DNA of 64,000 nucleotides from G963667145 sp963676515 [NCBI: Candidatus Cloacimonadota bacterium] (GCA_963676515.1 OY781061.1:1426001-1490000), one strand, 5' to 3'. Shown: positions 1 through 9,087, counted from the stretch's first letter. The notes: generated by a model from the letters alone, not told the origin. Program-made: numbers and translations.

Positions 1-318
1 GGGCAAGCTTGCTCTATGGCGGCGGTGCTACTGGCAGGTGGAGAAAAGGGTAAAAGATTTGCCCTGAAGAACGCTCGGGTGATGATTCATCAACCTCTGG
101 GCGGTATGCAGGGGCAAGCTACGGATATAGAAATACATACAACTGAAATATTGAAAGTCAGAGATAAGCTAAACAAGATACTGAGTCAGCACACCGGACA
201 AACTTTGAAAAAGATAGAGAAAGATACAAATCGTGACTTCTTTATGTCGGCGAAAGAGAGTGAAAAATACGGTATTTTGGATAAGGTGCTGGTGGACAGG
301 AGCCAAGTAAATGAGTGA
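1..318 (+). CDS. clpP: ATP-dependent Clp protease proteolytic subunit ClpP (5' end cut by window)
   Basis: C-terminal part of the serine peptidase that forms the Clp degradation chamber with ClpX in the cytoplasm. The frame is open from base 1, so the gene starts outside the window. About 105 residues remain. The catalytic triad is complete: Ser at visible residue 5 (GQACSMAA), His at 30 (VMIHQP) and Asp at 79 (KDTNRD). Their spacings (25 and 49) equal those of E. coli ClpP. The ATG at 16 lies just after the active-site serine and is not the real start. The stop codon region overlaps clpX by 8 bases, so the two are translationally coupled. Family assignment is near certain. Confidence 0.97.
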   Translation, partial: GQACSMAAVLLAGGEKGKRFALKNARVMIHQPLGGMQGQATDIEIHTTEILKVRDKLNKILSQHTGQTLKKIEKDTNRDFFMSAKESEKYGILDKVLVDRSQVNE

Positions 319-1522
319 ATATAGGAAAAATAGGTGTTCTTTTTGTGGAGAGCCAGAGACCGAATCGCGAGAGCTGATAAAAGTTTCTAATGTGGCTATT
401 TGCAGTGAGTGTGTGGAACATTGTGCAAATATTTTTCAAGAGAGAAATCAGGCGGAAGGGCAAGCGGATGCAAAGGTTCAGTTGCCGACACCTGCACAGA
501 TAAAAGAGTATTTGGACGAGTATGTAATAGGGCAAAATTCGCCTAAGAAAACGATAGCTGTGGCGGTTTACAATCATTATAAACGCGTGTGGCAAGCCAA
601 AGAGGATGACGAGGTGAAGATCGAGAAGAGCAACATCTTGATGCTGGGTCCCACGGGCTGTGGCAAGACTTATATCGCTCAGACTTTGGCGAAGATGCTG
701 AAAGTGCCTTTTGCTATAGCAGATGCTACTACCCTCACGGAAGCTGGCTATGTGGGTGAAGATGTGGAGAATATTCTAGTCAGACTCTTGCAGAGTGCCA
801 ATTACGATGTGAAGAAAGCGGAAAAGGGCATCATCTATATCGATGAGATAGACAAGATTGCTCGCAAGTCCGAAAGTACTAGTATCACCAGAGATGTTTC
901 TGGTGAGGGCGTGCAACAGGCGATACTGAAGATATTGGAAGGAACGAGTGTAAATGTGCCACCCAAAGGCGGACGCAAACATCCCAACCAAGATTTCATC
1001 CAGATGGATACGACCAACATTTTGTTCATCGTGGGCGGAGCTTTTGCAGGTATAGAGAAGTTGATTAAGCAGAGAGTGAATAAGAAAAATATCGGGTTTG
1101 ATTCTACGATTATTACCAAAGAGCAAAAGAAAGAGCTGATGCATCAGGTGAACTACGAGGATATCTTGCATTATGGATTGATACCAGAGATGATCGGTCG
1201 TTTGCCAGTGCTGACGACTTTTGAGCGATTGGATAAAGTTGCTCTCAAAAGCATCTTGACTGTGCCGAAAAATGCACTAGTGAAGCAGTACAAGGCTTTG
1301 TTTGCTCTGGAGGATGTGGAGCTGGAAATCACCGATGAAGCACTGGAAAAGGTGGCAGAGTTGGCGATGATGCAGAAGTTGGGAGCGAGAAGTTTACGCT
1401 CGATAATGGAAAAAAGTATGCTGGAAATAATGTATGAAGTGCCAGATATGGCAGGATTGCAAAAATGCGTGGTCGGGCAAGATGTCATCACAGATGGTGG
1501 CAAACCAGAGTATAAGTTTTAA
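311..1522 (+). CDS. clpX: ATP-dependent Clp protease ATP-binding subunit ClpX
   Basis: AAA+ unfoldase that recognises substrates and feeds them into ClpP. The N-terminal zinc-binding domain has Cys9, Cys12, Cys31 and Cys34. Walker A is GPTGCGKT near residue 115, Walker B is IIYIDEID, the RKH pore loop is in GGRKHPNQ, and the sensor-2 motif is LGARSLRS. The length of 403 aa is normal for the family (about 400-425). The start ATG overlaps the end of clpP by 8 bases, the common clpP-clpX arrangement. A strong intrinsic terminator follows, so this operon ends here. Confidence 0.98.
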   Translation: MSEYRKNRCSFCGEPETESRELIKVSNVAICSECVEHCANIFQERNQAEGQADAKVQLPTPAQIKEYLDEYVIGQNSPKKTIAVAVYNHYKRVWQAKEDDEVKIEKSNILMLGPTGCGKTYIAQTLAKMLKVPFAIADATTLTEAGYVGEDVENILVRLLQSANYDVKKAEKGIIYIDEIDKIARKSESTSITRDVSGEGVQQAILKILEGTSVNVPPKGGRKHPNQDFIQMDTTNILFIVGGAFAGIEKLIKQRVNKKNIGFDSTIITKEQKKELMHQVNYEDILHYGLIPEMIGRLPVLTTFERLDKVALKSILTVPKNALVKQYKALFALEDVELEITDEALEKVAELAMMQKLGARSLRSIMEKSMLEIMYEVPDMAGLQKCVVGQDVITDGGKPEYKF

Positions 1523-1538
1523 GTTTTTATAATTTTTT

Positions 1539-1572
1539 AAAGCGGTTCAAGTTTACTTGAGCCGCTTTTTTT
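1539..1572 (+). terminator. Intrinsic terminator after clpX
   Basis: A GC-rich hairpin of about 12 bp (arms AGCGGTTCAAG and CTTGAGCCGCT, one G-U pair, 4-base loop) is followed by a run of eight T. It separates the clp operon from the phosphate operon. Confidence 0.9.
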
Positions 1573-1576
1573 GTTT

Positions 1577-1630
1577 TTAACACAATCTTAACATTTTCCT
1601 TATAAAATTTTAACATTTGAAGTGTATAAC
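1577..1630 (+). promoter_or_regulatory. Pho-box-like direct repeat array and promoter of pstS
   Basis: Three perfect TTAACA hexamers begin at 1577, 1588 and 1610, and a degenerate one (CTTATA) sits at 1599, so four repeats run at exact 11-base periodicity. The last repeat ends 9 bases before a -10-like TATAAC at 1625-1630. This is the layout of PhoP/PhoB boxes, where tandem repeats replace the -35 element, and the hexamer is close to the Bacillus TT(A/T)ACA and cyanobacterial CTTAAC types. The array stands 57 bases before pstS. Assignment to a phosphate-starvation regulator is inference; no phoB/phoR genes are in the window. Confidence 0.7.
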
Positions 1631-1686
1631 AGTTTAGAGGCTAAAAAAAATAGCCAATTAACAAATGAAAAAATCAAGGAGAAAAA

Positions 1687-2496
1687 ATGAAAAAACTTTT
1701 AGTTTTGTTTAGTTTGGGAGCGTTGACATTTATGGGCTGCAAAGGAGAAATCCCAAAAGTGACTATAGCTGGCTCTACGACTGTGCTCCCCATAGCTCAG
1801 GCTACGGCAGAATCTTTTATGCAAGAGCATAGTGAGGTGGATGTGAGCGTGAGAGGCGGAGGGTCGTCTGTGGGTATAGTGGGCATCATCGAGGGCACTG
1901 TGGATATTGGTGATGCCTCTCGTGAAGCAAAAAGCAAGGAGATGGAGAAAGCCAGAGCAGAGGGCGTAGAGTTGGTGAAGCATATAGTGGCTTTCGATGG
2001 AATAGCAATAGTTGTGGATAAATCGAACGACATTGGGCAGATAAGTCGGGCAGATTTGCAAGGCGTTTATTGCGGTAAGATTATCAACTGGAAAGAGCTG
2101 GGTGGAATAGACAAAAAAATAGTGGTGGTGAGCCGAGACGCCTCTTCGGGAACTTTTGAGACTTTTGTAGAAAAGGTGATGCAAAAGGAAAAGGTAGTGG
2201 CCTCATCTTTGAAACTTGGCTCTAATAATGCGGTGGTGAGTAGTGTAAAAAGCACTCCTGGAGCTATTGGGTATATCGGTTACGGTTACATAAACGACGA
2301 GGTGAATGTGCTGAAGGTTGATGGTGTGATGATTACAAAATCGGGCATCAAATCGGGATTGTATCCTATTTCCAGATCTCTGCAGATGTACACAAATGGA
2401 CTACCGACAGGGATGAATGGTAAATATTTGGATTTCGTGAAATCTCCTGCAGGGCAAAAAATTGTGGCTGAGCAGGGTTTTGTAGAGATAAACTAG
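1687..2496 (+). CDS. pstS: Phosphate ABC transporter, phosphate-binding lipoprotein PstS
   Basis: Periplasmic phosphate-binding component of the high-affinity Pst transporter. A lipoprotein signal peptide ends in the lipobox LTFMGC (Cys about residue 18), so the protein is anchored to a membrane. The binding fold begins with the family motif IAGSTTVLPIAQ and contains VRGGGSSVGI and SRDASSGTFETF, segments that contact phosphate in this family. It has 269 aa, the short PstS form. The ATG is preceded by AAGGAG. It is first in pstSCAB-phoU and lies directly behind the Pho-box-like array, which suggests induction under phosphate limitation. Confidence 0.95.
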   Translation: MKKLLVLFSLGALTFMGCKGEIPKVTIAGSTTVLPIAQATAESFMQEHSEVDVSVRGGGSSVGIVGIIEGTVDIGDASREAKSKEMEKARAEGVELVKHIVAFDGIAIVVDKSNDIGQISRADLQGVYCGKIINWKELGGIDKKIVVVSRDASSGTFETFVEKVMQKEKVVASSLKLGSNNAVVSSVKSTPGAIGYIGYGYINDEVNVLKVDGVMITKSGIKSGLYPISRSLQMYTNGLPTGMNGKYLDFVKSPAGQKIVAEQGFVEIN

Positions 2497-2540
2497 CTGA
2501 GATTTTAGCTGCTTTTTTTTAAAATAATGGTTAGGATTTT

Positions 2541-3407
2541 ATGAAAATAAAAGAAAAAATATTCGACTTTTTTGTTTATCTGTCTGTGGTGACTGTGGTT
2601 TTAATTTTTTTGGGAATCGTGCTAAGTATCTTCACCGAAGGCATTAAGCTTTTTAAATTTGTTTCTTTCTCCGATTTTGCTTTTACTACTCAGTGGAGAC
2701 CTACAGCCGATTCTCCGTTGTTTGGCATAGGAGCTATCGCCGTGGGTTCCCTTGTGGTAACCGTAGGGGCGATGGTAGTGGCAGTGCCGCTAGGAATAGG
2801 TTCTGGGGTTTACTTGGCAGAATTTGCGGGAAAGCGATTCCGAGAGCTGGTGAAGCCTACGATAGAGTTGCTGGCAGGGATACCCTCAGTAGTGTACGGC
2901 TTGTTTGGGATGATGGTATTATCTCCGTGGGTGCAAAAATATCTGGGTGCGTCGATCGGACTGAATTTGTTCACCACTTCCGTGATATTGGGGGTGATGG
3001 TCGTGCCGATCATCTGCTCGGTGAGTGAAGATGCTCTTTCGGTAGTGCCGATGTCGCTCAGAGAGGCTTCGTTGGCATTGGGAGCCAATAGGTGGGAGAC
3101 GACGGTGAGAGTGGTGTTGCCAGCTGCCAAGACAGGGGTGATGAACTCTCTGGTGCTGGGACTAGGTAGAGCTGTGGGTGAGACGATGGTGGTGGTGATG
3201 TTGGCAGGAGGTGCGGCTATCATCCCAACTTCTATCTTCAGTCCAGTGCGACCGATGCCTGCGACTGTGGCGATGGAGATGGGCGAGACTGTGGTGGGCT
3301 CAGTGCATTATTACGCACTGTTTGCTATTAGTATGCTGCTCTTCTTGGTTTGCTTCTGCTTGGTGCTGGTGGCGAATTGTCTAGCACATAGAGGACGGGA
3401 GCTATGA
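2541..3407 (+). CDS. pstC: Phosphate ABC transporter permease PstC
   Basis: Inner-membrane channel subunit of the Pst transporter, 288 aa with about six hydrophobic segments. The binding-protein-dependent transport (EAA) loop is visible as LREASLALGANRWETT, followed by RVVLPAAKTG. The sequence ELLAGIPSVVYGLFG is typical of PstC/PstA. It follows pstS by 44 bases and overlaps pstA by 4 bases (ATGA), so the two permeases are probably translated in coupled fashion and form a heterodimer. Confidence 0.95.
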   Translation: MKIKEKIFDFFVYLSVVTVVLIFLGIVLSIFTEGIKLFKFVSFSDFAFTTQWRPTADSPLFGIGAIAVGSLVVTVGAMVVAVPLGIGSGVYLAEFAGKRFRELVKPTIELLAGIPSVVYGLFGMMVLSPWVQKYLGASIGLNLFTTSVILGVMVVPIICSVSEDALSVVPMSLREASLALGANRWETTVRVVLPAAKTGVMNSLVLGLGRAVGETMVVVMLAGGAAIIPTSIFSPVRPMPATVAMEMGETVVGSVHYYALFAISMLLFLVCFCLVLVANCLAHRGREL

Positions 3408-4252
3408 GAATGCGAGCTGTAAAAGAAAAGTTGGGTTACTGTTTCCTTTTGGTTTGCACTATCTCAACTTGTTTGTTCCTCTTTATTTTTTTGGCAGATG
3501 TCGTTTTTCGAGGCGGACCGATGCTTTCTTGGGAATTTCTGACATCGTCTCCTACAAACAGAATGACCCAAGGCGGAGTGTTTCCCGCATTGCTGGGGAC
3601 ATTTTTGCTCACACTTTTATCTCTGGGGCTGGCTACGCCTTTTGCAATAATGAGTGCTATTTATTTGGTTTACTATGCACGAGAAGGTCGTCTCAAGAAT
3701 TTGGTGCAAATCGCTTTGGATACGCTGGCAGGCGTTCCTTCCATCGTTTACGGGTTGTTTGGACTGACGGTGTTTGTCAAGCTGCTACATATGGGAGTTT
3801 GCTTGCTGGCAGGTGGCTGCACTTTGGCTATCTTGGTGCTGCCTGTGCTCGTGTCCAACGCTTGCGAGGCTTTATCGAAAGTGCCTACCGATTACCTAGA
3901 GGCGTCTTACGGATTGGGTGCTAATAAGACGCAGACCATCTTGCAGGTGGCTTTGCCTGTGGCTTTGCCCAATATTCTTACGGGGATTATCATCAGCGTA
4001 GGCAGAGTGGCTGGAGAGACTGCTCCCATTATGTTTACGGCGGTTACCTTTTATTCCCGATTTTTACCGAGGGGACTGTTTTCGGAAGTAATGGCTTTGC
4101 CTTATCACATCTACGCTTTGGTGAGCGAAGGAGTCCATCCAGCCAGCCAAATTCCTATCGCGTATGGGTCGGCTTTGATTTTAATCCTTGTGGTGATAGG
4201 TGTTAGCTCGATTGCCGTGATTATGCGTTACAAAATTCGGAAAAGCAGATAA
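3404..4252 (+). CDS. pstA: Phosphate ABC transporter permease PstA
   Basis: Second channel subunit of the Pst transporter, 282 aa with about six membrane segments. It shows the paired family motifs [15 protein letters not shown] and the EAA loop [16 protein letters not shown]. The start ATG at 3404 overlaps the pstC stop; an alternative ATG lies two codons downstream. The end of the protein is basic (RYKIRKSR), which is usual for the cytoplasmic tail. Confidence 0.95.
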   Translation: MRMRAVKEKLGYCFLLVCTISTCLFLFIFLADVVFRGGPMLSWEFLTSSPTNRMTQGGVFPALLGTFLLTLLSLGLATPFAIMSAIYLVYYAREGRLKNLVQIALDTLAGVPSIVYGLFGLTVFVKLLHMGVCLLAGGCTLAILVLPVLVSNACEALSKVPTDYLEASYGLGANKTQTILQVALPVALPNILTGIIISVGRVAGETAPIMFTAVTFYSRFLPRGLFSEVMALPYHIYALVSEGVHPASQIPIAYGSALILILVVIGVSSIAVIMRYKIRKSR

Positions 4253-4269
4253 TTATTAAGAGGAATTTG

Positions 4270-5019
4270 ATGAATATAATAGAAACGAAAAATTTAAACT
4301 TGTGGTTTGCCGACAACCATGTGCTCAAAAATGTAAATATTGCGGTAGAGAACAACAAGATAACCGCTTTGATTGGTCCTTCTGGTTGTGGGAAATCCAC
4401 GCTTCTGAGGACTTTTAACAGGATGAACGACTTGTCGCCTGTGCTGAAAATAAAGGGCGAAGTTTATCTAGAGCAGGAGAATATCTTTTCTGCTGATTGT
4501 GATGTAAACGACCTCCGCACTCGTGTGGGTATGGTGTTTCAGCGACCGAATCCTTTTCCCAAATCTATTTACGATAATGTTAGTTATGGACCGAAGCTAA
4601 AGGGAGTGGCAAAAAAAGATTTGGAAGAAAAAGTGGTGTCAGCCCTAAAAGCTGCGTGGATATGGGATGAGGTGAAAGACCGACTGCACAAAAGTGCCCT
4701 GAGGCTTTCTGGCGGACAGCAGCAAAGGCTGTGCATTGCTCGAGCTATAGCCAACGATTCCAAGGTTTTACTTTTGGATGAACCCACTTCTGCTTTAGAT
4801 CCTAAATCTACACTGAAGATTGAGGAGCTGTGCTTGCGACTGAAAAAGCAAATGGCGATTTTAATCGTGACGCATAATATCGGGCAAGCTGGCAGGATTT
4901 CGGACGACACAGCTTTTATGTATCTGGGCGAGATAGTGGAATTTGGCAAAACGAAACATCTGTTTACCAATCCGCAAAAAAAGATGACCGAAGACTATTT
5001 GCAGGGCAATTTTGGTTAA
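4270..5019 (+). CDS. pstB: Phosphate ABC transporter ATP-binding protein PstB
   Basis: ATPase that powers phosphate uptake, 249 aa. Walker A is GPSGCGKST, the Q-loop region is [13 protein letters not shown], the signature is LSGGQQQR, Walker B is [12 protein letters not shown], and the switch histidine is in IVTHNIGQA. The Q-loop sequence with NPFP is diagnostic for PstB. The ATG at 4270 is preceded by AAGAGGAA; an in-frame TTG one codon earlier is less likely to be used. Confidence 0.95.
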   Translation: MNIIETKNLNLWFADNHVLKNVNIAVENNKITALIGPSGCGKSTLLRTFNRMNDLSPVLKIKGEVYLEQENIFSADCDVNDLRTRVGMVFQRPNPFPKSIYDNVSYGPKLKGVAKKDLEEKVVSALKAAWIWDEVKDRLHKSALRLSGGQQQRLCIARAIANDSKVLLLDEPTSALDPKSTLKIEELCLRLKKQMAILIVTHNIGQAGRISDDTAFMYLGEIVEFGKTKHLFTNPQKKMTEDYLQGNFG

Positions 5020-5038
5020 AAGTGAAGGAGCTAAAAAA

Positions 5039-5674
5039 ATGATTCAAAAGAAGATAGCAGAGTTGAAAAAAACTTTGCGAGAGCAAGCCTTGCGAGTAGG
5101 GCAGATGTTAGAATTTTGCATAGATTGCTACAAATCGGTAGATGAGGGGAAGCTGACAAAGATTGCAGAGTTGGAAAAAGAGGTGAATTCCACAGATTTG
5201 AAGCTGGAGAAGATGGCTGTGTACATCTTGGCGTTGCAGACTCCGCACGCTAAGACTCTGCGGGAAGTGCTGATAATCCTCAAGGTGAACACCGAACTTG
5301 AGCGGATAGGCGATCTGTGTGATGACAATCGGGTGATAATAGAAAAATTTGCTCAGGGAAATGGGAGGAAGATTCTGCAAGAGGAGATATTGCAGATGCT
5401 GAGTAAAACGCAGAAAATGTATAAAAACGCTCTGAGAAGCTTTTTTGCGGAGGATAGCGATTTGGCGAAAAAAGTTTGCCAAGATGACGATATGGTGGAC
5501 GACCTCAAAGATGAAGTTTTGCGAAAGTTGATAGAAAATAATGTAGAAATAGAAGATGCACTTTTAATCAATAATTTTTCCAAGAATGTAGAAAGGATAG
5601 CCGATTTGGCGACTAATATTGCCCAAGGGAGTATTTTTATCGACGAAGGAAAAGAGGTAAGGCATTGTTTGTAA
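5039..5674 (+). CDS. phoU: Phosphate signalling protein PhoU
   Basis: Cytoplasmic helical protein that links the Pst transporter to phosphate-regulon signalling and restrains uptake when phosphate is plentiful. At 211 aa it has the usual two three-helix repeats. The repeat motif is seen as VNTELERIGDLCDDN in the first half and NFSKNVERIADLATNI in the second, each with the acidic metal-binding pattern of the family. The ATG at 5039 has AAGGAG at a good distance; a TTG 27 bases upstream would overlap pstB and is not chosen. It is the last gene of the operon, closed by a terminator. Confidence 0.93.
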   Translation: MIQKKIAELKKTLREQALRVGQMLEFCIDCYKSVDEGKLTKIAELEKEVNSTDLKLEKMAVYILALQTPHAKTLREVLIILKVNTELERIGDLCDDNRVIIEKFAQGNGRKILQEEILQMLSKTQKMYKNALRSFFAEDSDLAKKVCQDDDMVDDLKDEVLRKLIENNVEIEDALLINNFSKNVERIADLATNIAQGSIFIDEGKEVRHCL

Positions 5675-5689
5675 GTGATATAGATAAAT

Positions 5690-5733
5690 AAAAAGAGCCT
5701 TTCCTCGTTACCAAGAAAAAGGCTCTTTTTTTG
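5690..5733. terminator. Bidirectional intrinsic terminator between phoU and the BMP lipoprotein gene
   Basis: A hairpin with arms AAAGAGCCTTT and AAAGGCTCTTT has A-runs on its left and T-runs on its right. It can end transcription from both converging genes. Confidence 0.88.
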
Positions 5734-5742
5734 TGACTAAAG

Positions 5743-6828
5743 TTACTTAAGGTTTCCTTCGATGTTGTCCACCATCCAGTTAATTCGTAAGAGTTCTTCT
5801 GCGGTCATAGTTTGTCCCTCTTCGACCATTAGCTTTCCTTGTTGGTCATACAATGGTCCAACAAAAGGTTCGAAATTTTCGTTGAGGAATTTTTCTTTGA
5901 CAGCGTCCACTTTCGCTCTAACATCTTCAGGGACATTATTCGAATACGGTGCTAGTCCGATAACATCTTCTTTTAGCCCAGGCCAGTATTCTGCAGGACC
6001 TTTGGGTTCCCAAGTGCCATCGTGTACTTTTTTGGTAAGATCTTCGTACATCTTGCCCCAGTGCCAGATGGCAGATGTCAGGATAGAATTTGGAGCGTAT
6101 TTAGCCATATCTGTGTCATGCCCGATACACCATACTCCAGCTGCTTCGGCTGCTTTTTGCGGACCAGGTGAATCTCCACCTTGGCTGATCACATCGCATC
6201 CTTGCTCGATCATAGATTTGGCGGCATCCATTTCTTTAGGAGCGTTGTACCATTCGCCTATCCACACGACAGACACCTTGGCTTCTTTGTTTACTGCCTT
6301 TACTCCCAATGCAAAAGCGTTTACCATTCTGTAAACTTCGGGAATTGGAATAGGAACTACATAACCAATTTTGTTGGATTTAGTCATCAAACCAGCGATC
6401 ATTCCTGCCAAATATTTGGGCTGATACATTCTCCCGAAATAGTTGCCCATATTTGTATTTACTTTGTAGCCAGCACATTGCATAAAAATGACTTCTGGGA
6501 ATTGCTTGGCGACTTTTAGAGTTTGGTCCATAAAACCAAAAGAGATAGAATAGATGAGGTTGCATTCACCCAGCTTGATCATTTGGGTCAAAATCTTAGC
6601 TGCATCGGAGGTTTCGGGGACATCTTCTTTTTTTAAGATTTTTTTCACATAGGGCAATGAGCGAATCTTTTCTATTCCGTGGTCATGAGCCTCCGACCAC
6701 CCCGCATCTGTGATTGTCCCACTGTAGATAATTCCTACATTTAGGTCTTTTTTACTTGCACCCTTTTCTTTCTTACAGCCTAAAAATGCAACTGACAAAA
6801 CTATTAGTAATAGTAGCAGTTTTTTCAT
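5743..6828 (-). CDS. BMP-family (Med/TmpC/PnrA-like) substrate-binding lipoprotein
   Basis: A 361-aa protein with a lipoprotein signal peptide ending in AFLGC. The mature part matches the BMP fold: NVGIIYSGTITDAGWSEAHDHG near the start, the conserved ISFGFMDQTLKVAK, QCAGYKVNTNMGNYFGR, and YLAGMIAGLMTKSNKIGYV. Relatives bind purine nucleosides (PnrA/TmpC of Treponema) or other small molecules for ABC uptake; Med of Bacillus has a regulatory role. It is the only clear minus-strand gene here. No ABC transporter ATPase or permease genes adjoin it, so the partner transporter is elsewhere or it acts alone. The ligand cannot be read from the sequence. The family call is firm. Confidence 0.88.
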   Translation of the reverse strand: MKKLLLLLIVLSVAFLGCKKEKGASKKDLNVGIIYSGTITDAGWSEAHDHGIEKIRSLPYVKKILKKEDVPETSDAAKILTQMIKLGECNLIYSISFGFMDQTLKVAKQFPEVIFMQCAGYKVNTNMGNYFGRMYQPKYLAGMIAGLMTKSNKIGYVVPIPIPEVYRMVNAFALGVKAVNKEAKVSVVWIGEWYNAPKEMDAAKSMIEQGCDVISQGGDSPGPQKAAEAAGVWCIGHDTDMAKYAPNSILTSAIWHWGKMYEDLTKKVHDGTWEPKGPAEYWPGLKEDVIGLAPYSNNVPEDVRAKVDAVKEKFLNENFEPFVGPLYDQQGKLMVEEGQTMTAEELLRINWMVDNIEGNLK

Positions 6829-6862
6829 TTTCCCCTCCTTAATGGTTAGCTGATTTTCTTTG

Positions 6863-6881
6863 AAATAACTCTCTGTTATTT
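6863..6881. promoter_or_regulatory. Perfect 7-bp inverted repeat upstream of the BMP lipoprotein gene
   Basis: AAATAAC and GTTATTT are separated by 5 bases, about 35 bases upstream of the lipoprotein start codon. The size suits an operator for a dimeric regulator, but AT-rich palindromes also arise by chance. Confidence 0.3.
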
Positions 6882-7008
6882 ACTCGATTTTCCAAGCAAA
6901 AGTGGGAGTCATAAGAATGTCAAGTTTTTTGTTTTTTGGTTACTAGAGTTGATTATCTTTTTTCTTTGACCAAAAAATGGAATAAATAAAAAAGAAAGAG
7001 AGAACTAA

Positions 7009-7033
7009 ATACTTGACAAAAATAGTGGGGATT
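7009..7033 (+). promoter_or_regulatory. IscR type-1-like operator overlapping a -35 box
   Basis: The 25 bases from 7009 to 7033 read ATACTTGAC, AAAAATA, GTGGGGATT. This closely follows the type-1 IscR operator of other bacteria (ATA-CTTGACT-AAAA-TAGTCGGG-TAT). The site contains a perfect -35 TTGACA at 7013-7018 and lies about 40 bases before iscR. The expected role is repression of the iscR-iscS-iscU-cysK operon by [2Fe-2S]-IscR. I saw no convincing -10 at the right spacing. Confidence 0.6.
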
Positions 7034-7072
7034 AAAAATGGATAAAAATTGTTAATAATTTGAGGAGCAAGG

Positions 7073-7483
7073 ATGAATTTTTCTACTAAAAGCAGATACG
7101 GTTTGCGGGCTGTGGCACAAATCGCTATTGCTCAAGAGCCTTTGTCTTTGCAAATTATTGCCCAAGAGCAGGATATTTCACTGAGCTATCTGGAGCAATT
7201 GGCGGCTAAGCTGAAAAAGGCGGGAATCTTGGAGAGCAAAAGAGGAAAATATGGCGGATATAAACTGGCTAGGGATGCTCATCAGATTACGATTGGCGAG
7301 ATTTTGAGAGCTTTGGAAGACGATATGTTCCCCATAGAGTGTCTAGCAGCTAAGCAGCAGTGTGGCAAAGAGGCGGATTGCTTGACGAACAGAGCTTTTC
7401 GGAAGATTTATGAGGGAATCAAAGAGGTGATCGATAACACTACGCTGCAAGATTTATTACAAGAGAGTAAGGAGAAAATATGA
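7073..7483 (+). CDS. iscR: Rrf2-family iron-sulfur regulator, IscR-like
   Basis: A 136-aa winged-helix DNA-binding protein that senses cellular Fe-S status. The start MNFSTKSRYGLRAV is the Rrf2 hallmark, and the recognition helix region is ISLSYLEQLAAKLKKAG. Three cysteines (CLAAKQQC then GKEADC) sit where IscR binds its [2Fe-2S] cluster, spaced C-x6-C-x5-C. The ATG has GAGGAG upstream. Its last codons overlap iscS by 4 bases. The operator-like site upstream suggests autoregulation. Confidence 0.9.
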   Translation: MNFSTKSRYGLRAVAQIAIAQEPLSLQIIAQEQDISLSYLEQLAAKLKKAGILESKRGKYGGYKLARDAHQITIGEILRALEDDMFPIECLAAKQQCGKEADCLTNRAFRKIYEGIKEVIDNTTLQDLLQESKEKI

Positions 7484-8637
7484 TATACATGGATAACTCT
7501 GCTACAACGAAGGTACGCAGAGAGGTCGTGGAGGCGATGCTGCCTTGTTTCGAAAAAGATTACGGGAACGCCTCTAGTATTTATTATAAAATGGGAGCGG
7601 ATGCTGGCAAGTTGCTGGCAGACTCTCGCAAAGTGATAGCCGACTTTATCGGTGCGAAGGCGAGCGAGGTGTATTTCACAGCCGGTGGCACGGAGAGTGA
7701 TAACTGGGCTATCAAGAGTGTCGCCCGAGGGTTGCTCTCGCGGGGTAATAAGATAATTACCAGCAAAATAGAGCATCACGCTGTCCTTCACTCTTTCCAA
7801 ACTTTGGAAAGAGAAGGATTCGAGGTCATCTACCTAGATGTGGACGAATATGGGCAGGTGGATATGCAGCAGCTGAAAAAAGAGCTGACTCCCAAGACAA
7901 CGCTGGTATCGGTGATGATGGTGAACAACGAGGTGGGAACTAGGCAAGAGATAGAGGAAATAGCCAAGATTACGCACGAGGCAGGTGCTTTGTTCCACAC
8001 AGATGCGGTGCAGGCTCTGGGAGTTATGCCGATTGATGTGCAAGAAATGGGTATCGATTTGGCGAGTTTTTCTGCACACAAAGTCTATGGTCCCAAAGGC
8101 GTAGGAGCTTTGTATGTCGACGAGAAAGTAAATCTTTTGCCTTTCATAGATGGAGGTGCACAAGAGAAAAAAAAGCGAGCTGGCACTGAGAATATACCAG
8201 GGATTGTTGGTTTCGCCAAAGCCGTGGAGTTGATAGCAGGAGGCTTTACAGCTCATCAAGAGCACTTACAGAAGTTGAGCACAAGGCTTATCCACAGAGT
8301 CACCACAGAGATACAAGACGCAGTTCTCACTGGGCATCCGACGAATAGACACAAGGGAATTGCCAGTTTTTGCTTCGAGTATGTGGAAGGAGAGGCAATC
8401 GTGCTGGATTTGAACTTCGCGGACATTTACGGCTCTACTGGCTCGGCTTGCACCACAGGCACAGCTGGAGCATCGCATGTGCTGACTGCGATGGGAATAG
8501 CCGATATTCTCTCTCACGGCTCACTTCGCTTGTCGATAGGGCATTTCAACACCGTAGCAGAGGTGGACAAGGTGGTAGAGGTGCTCAAGAAGAGCATCAA
8601 AAGGTTGCGAATAATGTCGCCATTGTGTGACGACTGA
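7480..8637 (+). CDS. iscS: Cysteine desulfurase IscS/NifS
   Basis: PLP enzyme that removes sulfur from cysteine as a persulfide for Fe-S cluster assembly and other thiolations. It has 385 aa and starts MIYMDNSATTK, the typical N-terminus. PLP contacts include AGGTESDN, FHTDAVQALG and the Schiff-base lysine in FSAHKVYGPKG. The catalytic Cys loop is seen in GSTGSACTTGTAGASHVL. The start overlaps iscR (ATGA). iscU follows 33 bases later, so the scaffold and sulfur donor are made together. Confidence 0.95.
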   Translation: MIYMDNSATTKVRREVVEAMLPCFEKDYGNASSIYYKMGADAGKLLADSRKVIADFIGAKASEVYFTAGGTESDNWAIKSVARGLLSRGNKIITSKIEHHAVLHSFQTLEREGFEVIYLDVDEYGQVDMQQLKKELTPKTTLVSVMMVNNEVGTRQEIEEIAKITHEAGALFHTDAVQALGVMPIDVQEMGIDLASFSAHKVYGPKGVGALYVDEKVNLLPFIDGGAQEKKKRAGTENIPGIVGFAKAVELIAGGFTAHQEHLQKLSTRLIHRVTTEIQDAVLTGHPTNRHKGIASFCFEYVEGEAIVLDLNFADIYGSTGSACTTGTAGASHVLTAMGIADILSHGSLRLSIGHFNTVAEVDKVVEVLKKSIKRLRIMSPLCDD

Positions 8638-8670
8638 CACGAGGAAAAAAGAAGATTCAAGGAGAATATT

Positions 8671-9087
8671 ATGTATACAGAAAAAGTTTTAGATCATTTC
8701 CAAAATCCCAGAAATGTGGGAAAGATAGAGGATGCCGATGGCATAGGTGAAATCGGTAGCCCTCAGTGTGGCGATGTGATGAAGATATATATCAAAGTGG
8801 ATGAGAACGAAATAATCACCGATTTGAAGTTTCAAACTTACGGTTGTGGTGCTGCTGTTTCTTCCTCTTCGGTGGCTTCTACGCTGATCATCGGTAAGAG
8901 CGTGGAGCAGGCGTTGAAGTTCAAAAACAAAGACGCTCTGGAAGTTTTGGGCGGATTGCCGACGGAAAAAATCCACTGCTCTGTGTTGGCGGAGGAAGCC
9001 ATAAAGGCGGCAATATGGGATTACAGCCAAAAAACAGGCAAGCAATTTGCTGGGCTAAAAGGTTATAAGCCAGATGCGAACCACTAG
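8671..9087 (+). CDS. iscU: Iron-sulfur cluster scaffold protein IscU/NifU N-terminal type
   Basis: Scaffold on which IscS-derived sulfur and iron are joined into [2Fe-2S] clusters. It has 138 aa and starts MYTEKVLDHFQNPRNVG, the family signature. The three ligand cysteines are present in SPQCGD, TYGCGAA and IHCSVLAEE. A strong AAGGAG precedes the ATG. The end overlaps the start of cysK by 14 bases. A separate NifU C-terminal-like protein is encoded at 56868-57095. Confidence 0.95.
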   Translation: MYTEKVLDHFQNPRNVGKIEDADGIGEIGSPQCGDVMKIYIKVDENEIITDLKFQTYGCGAAVSSSSVASTLIIGKSVEQALKFKNKDALEVLGGLPTEKIHCSVLAEEAIKAAIWDYSQKTGKQFAGLKGYKPDANH

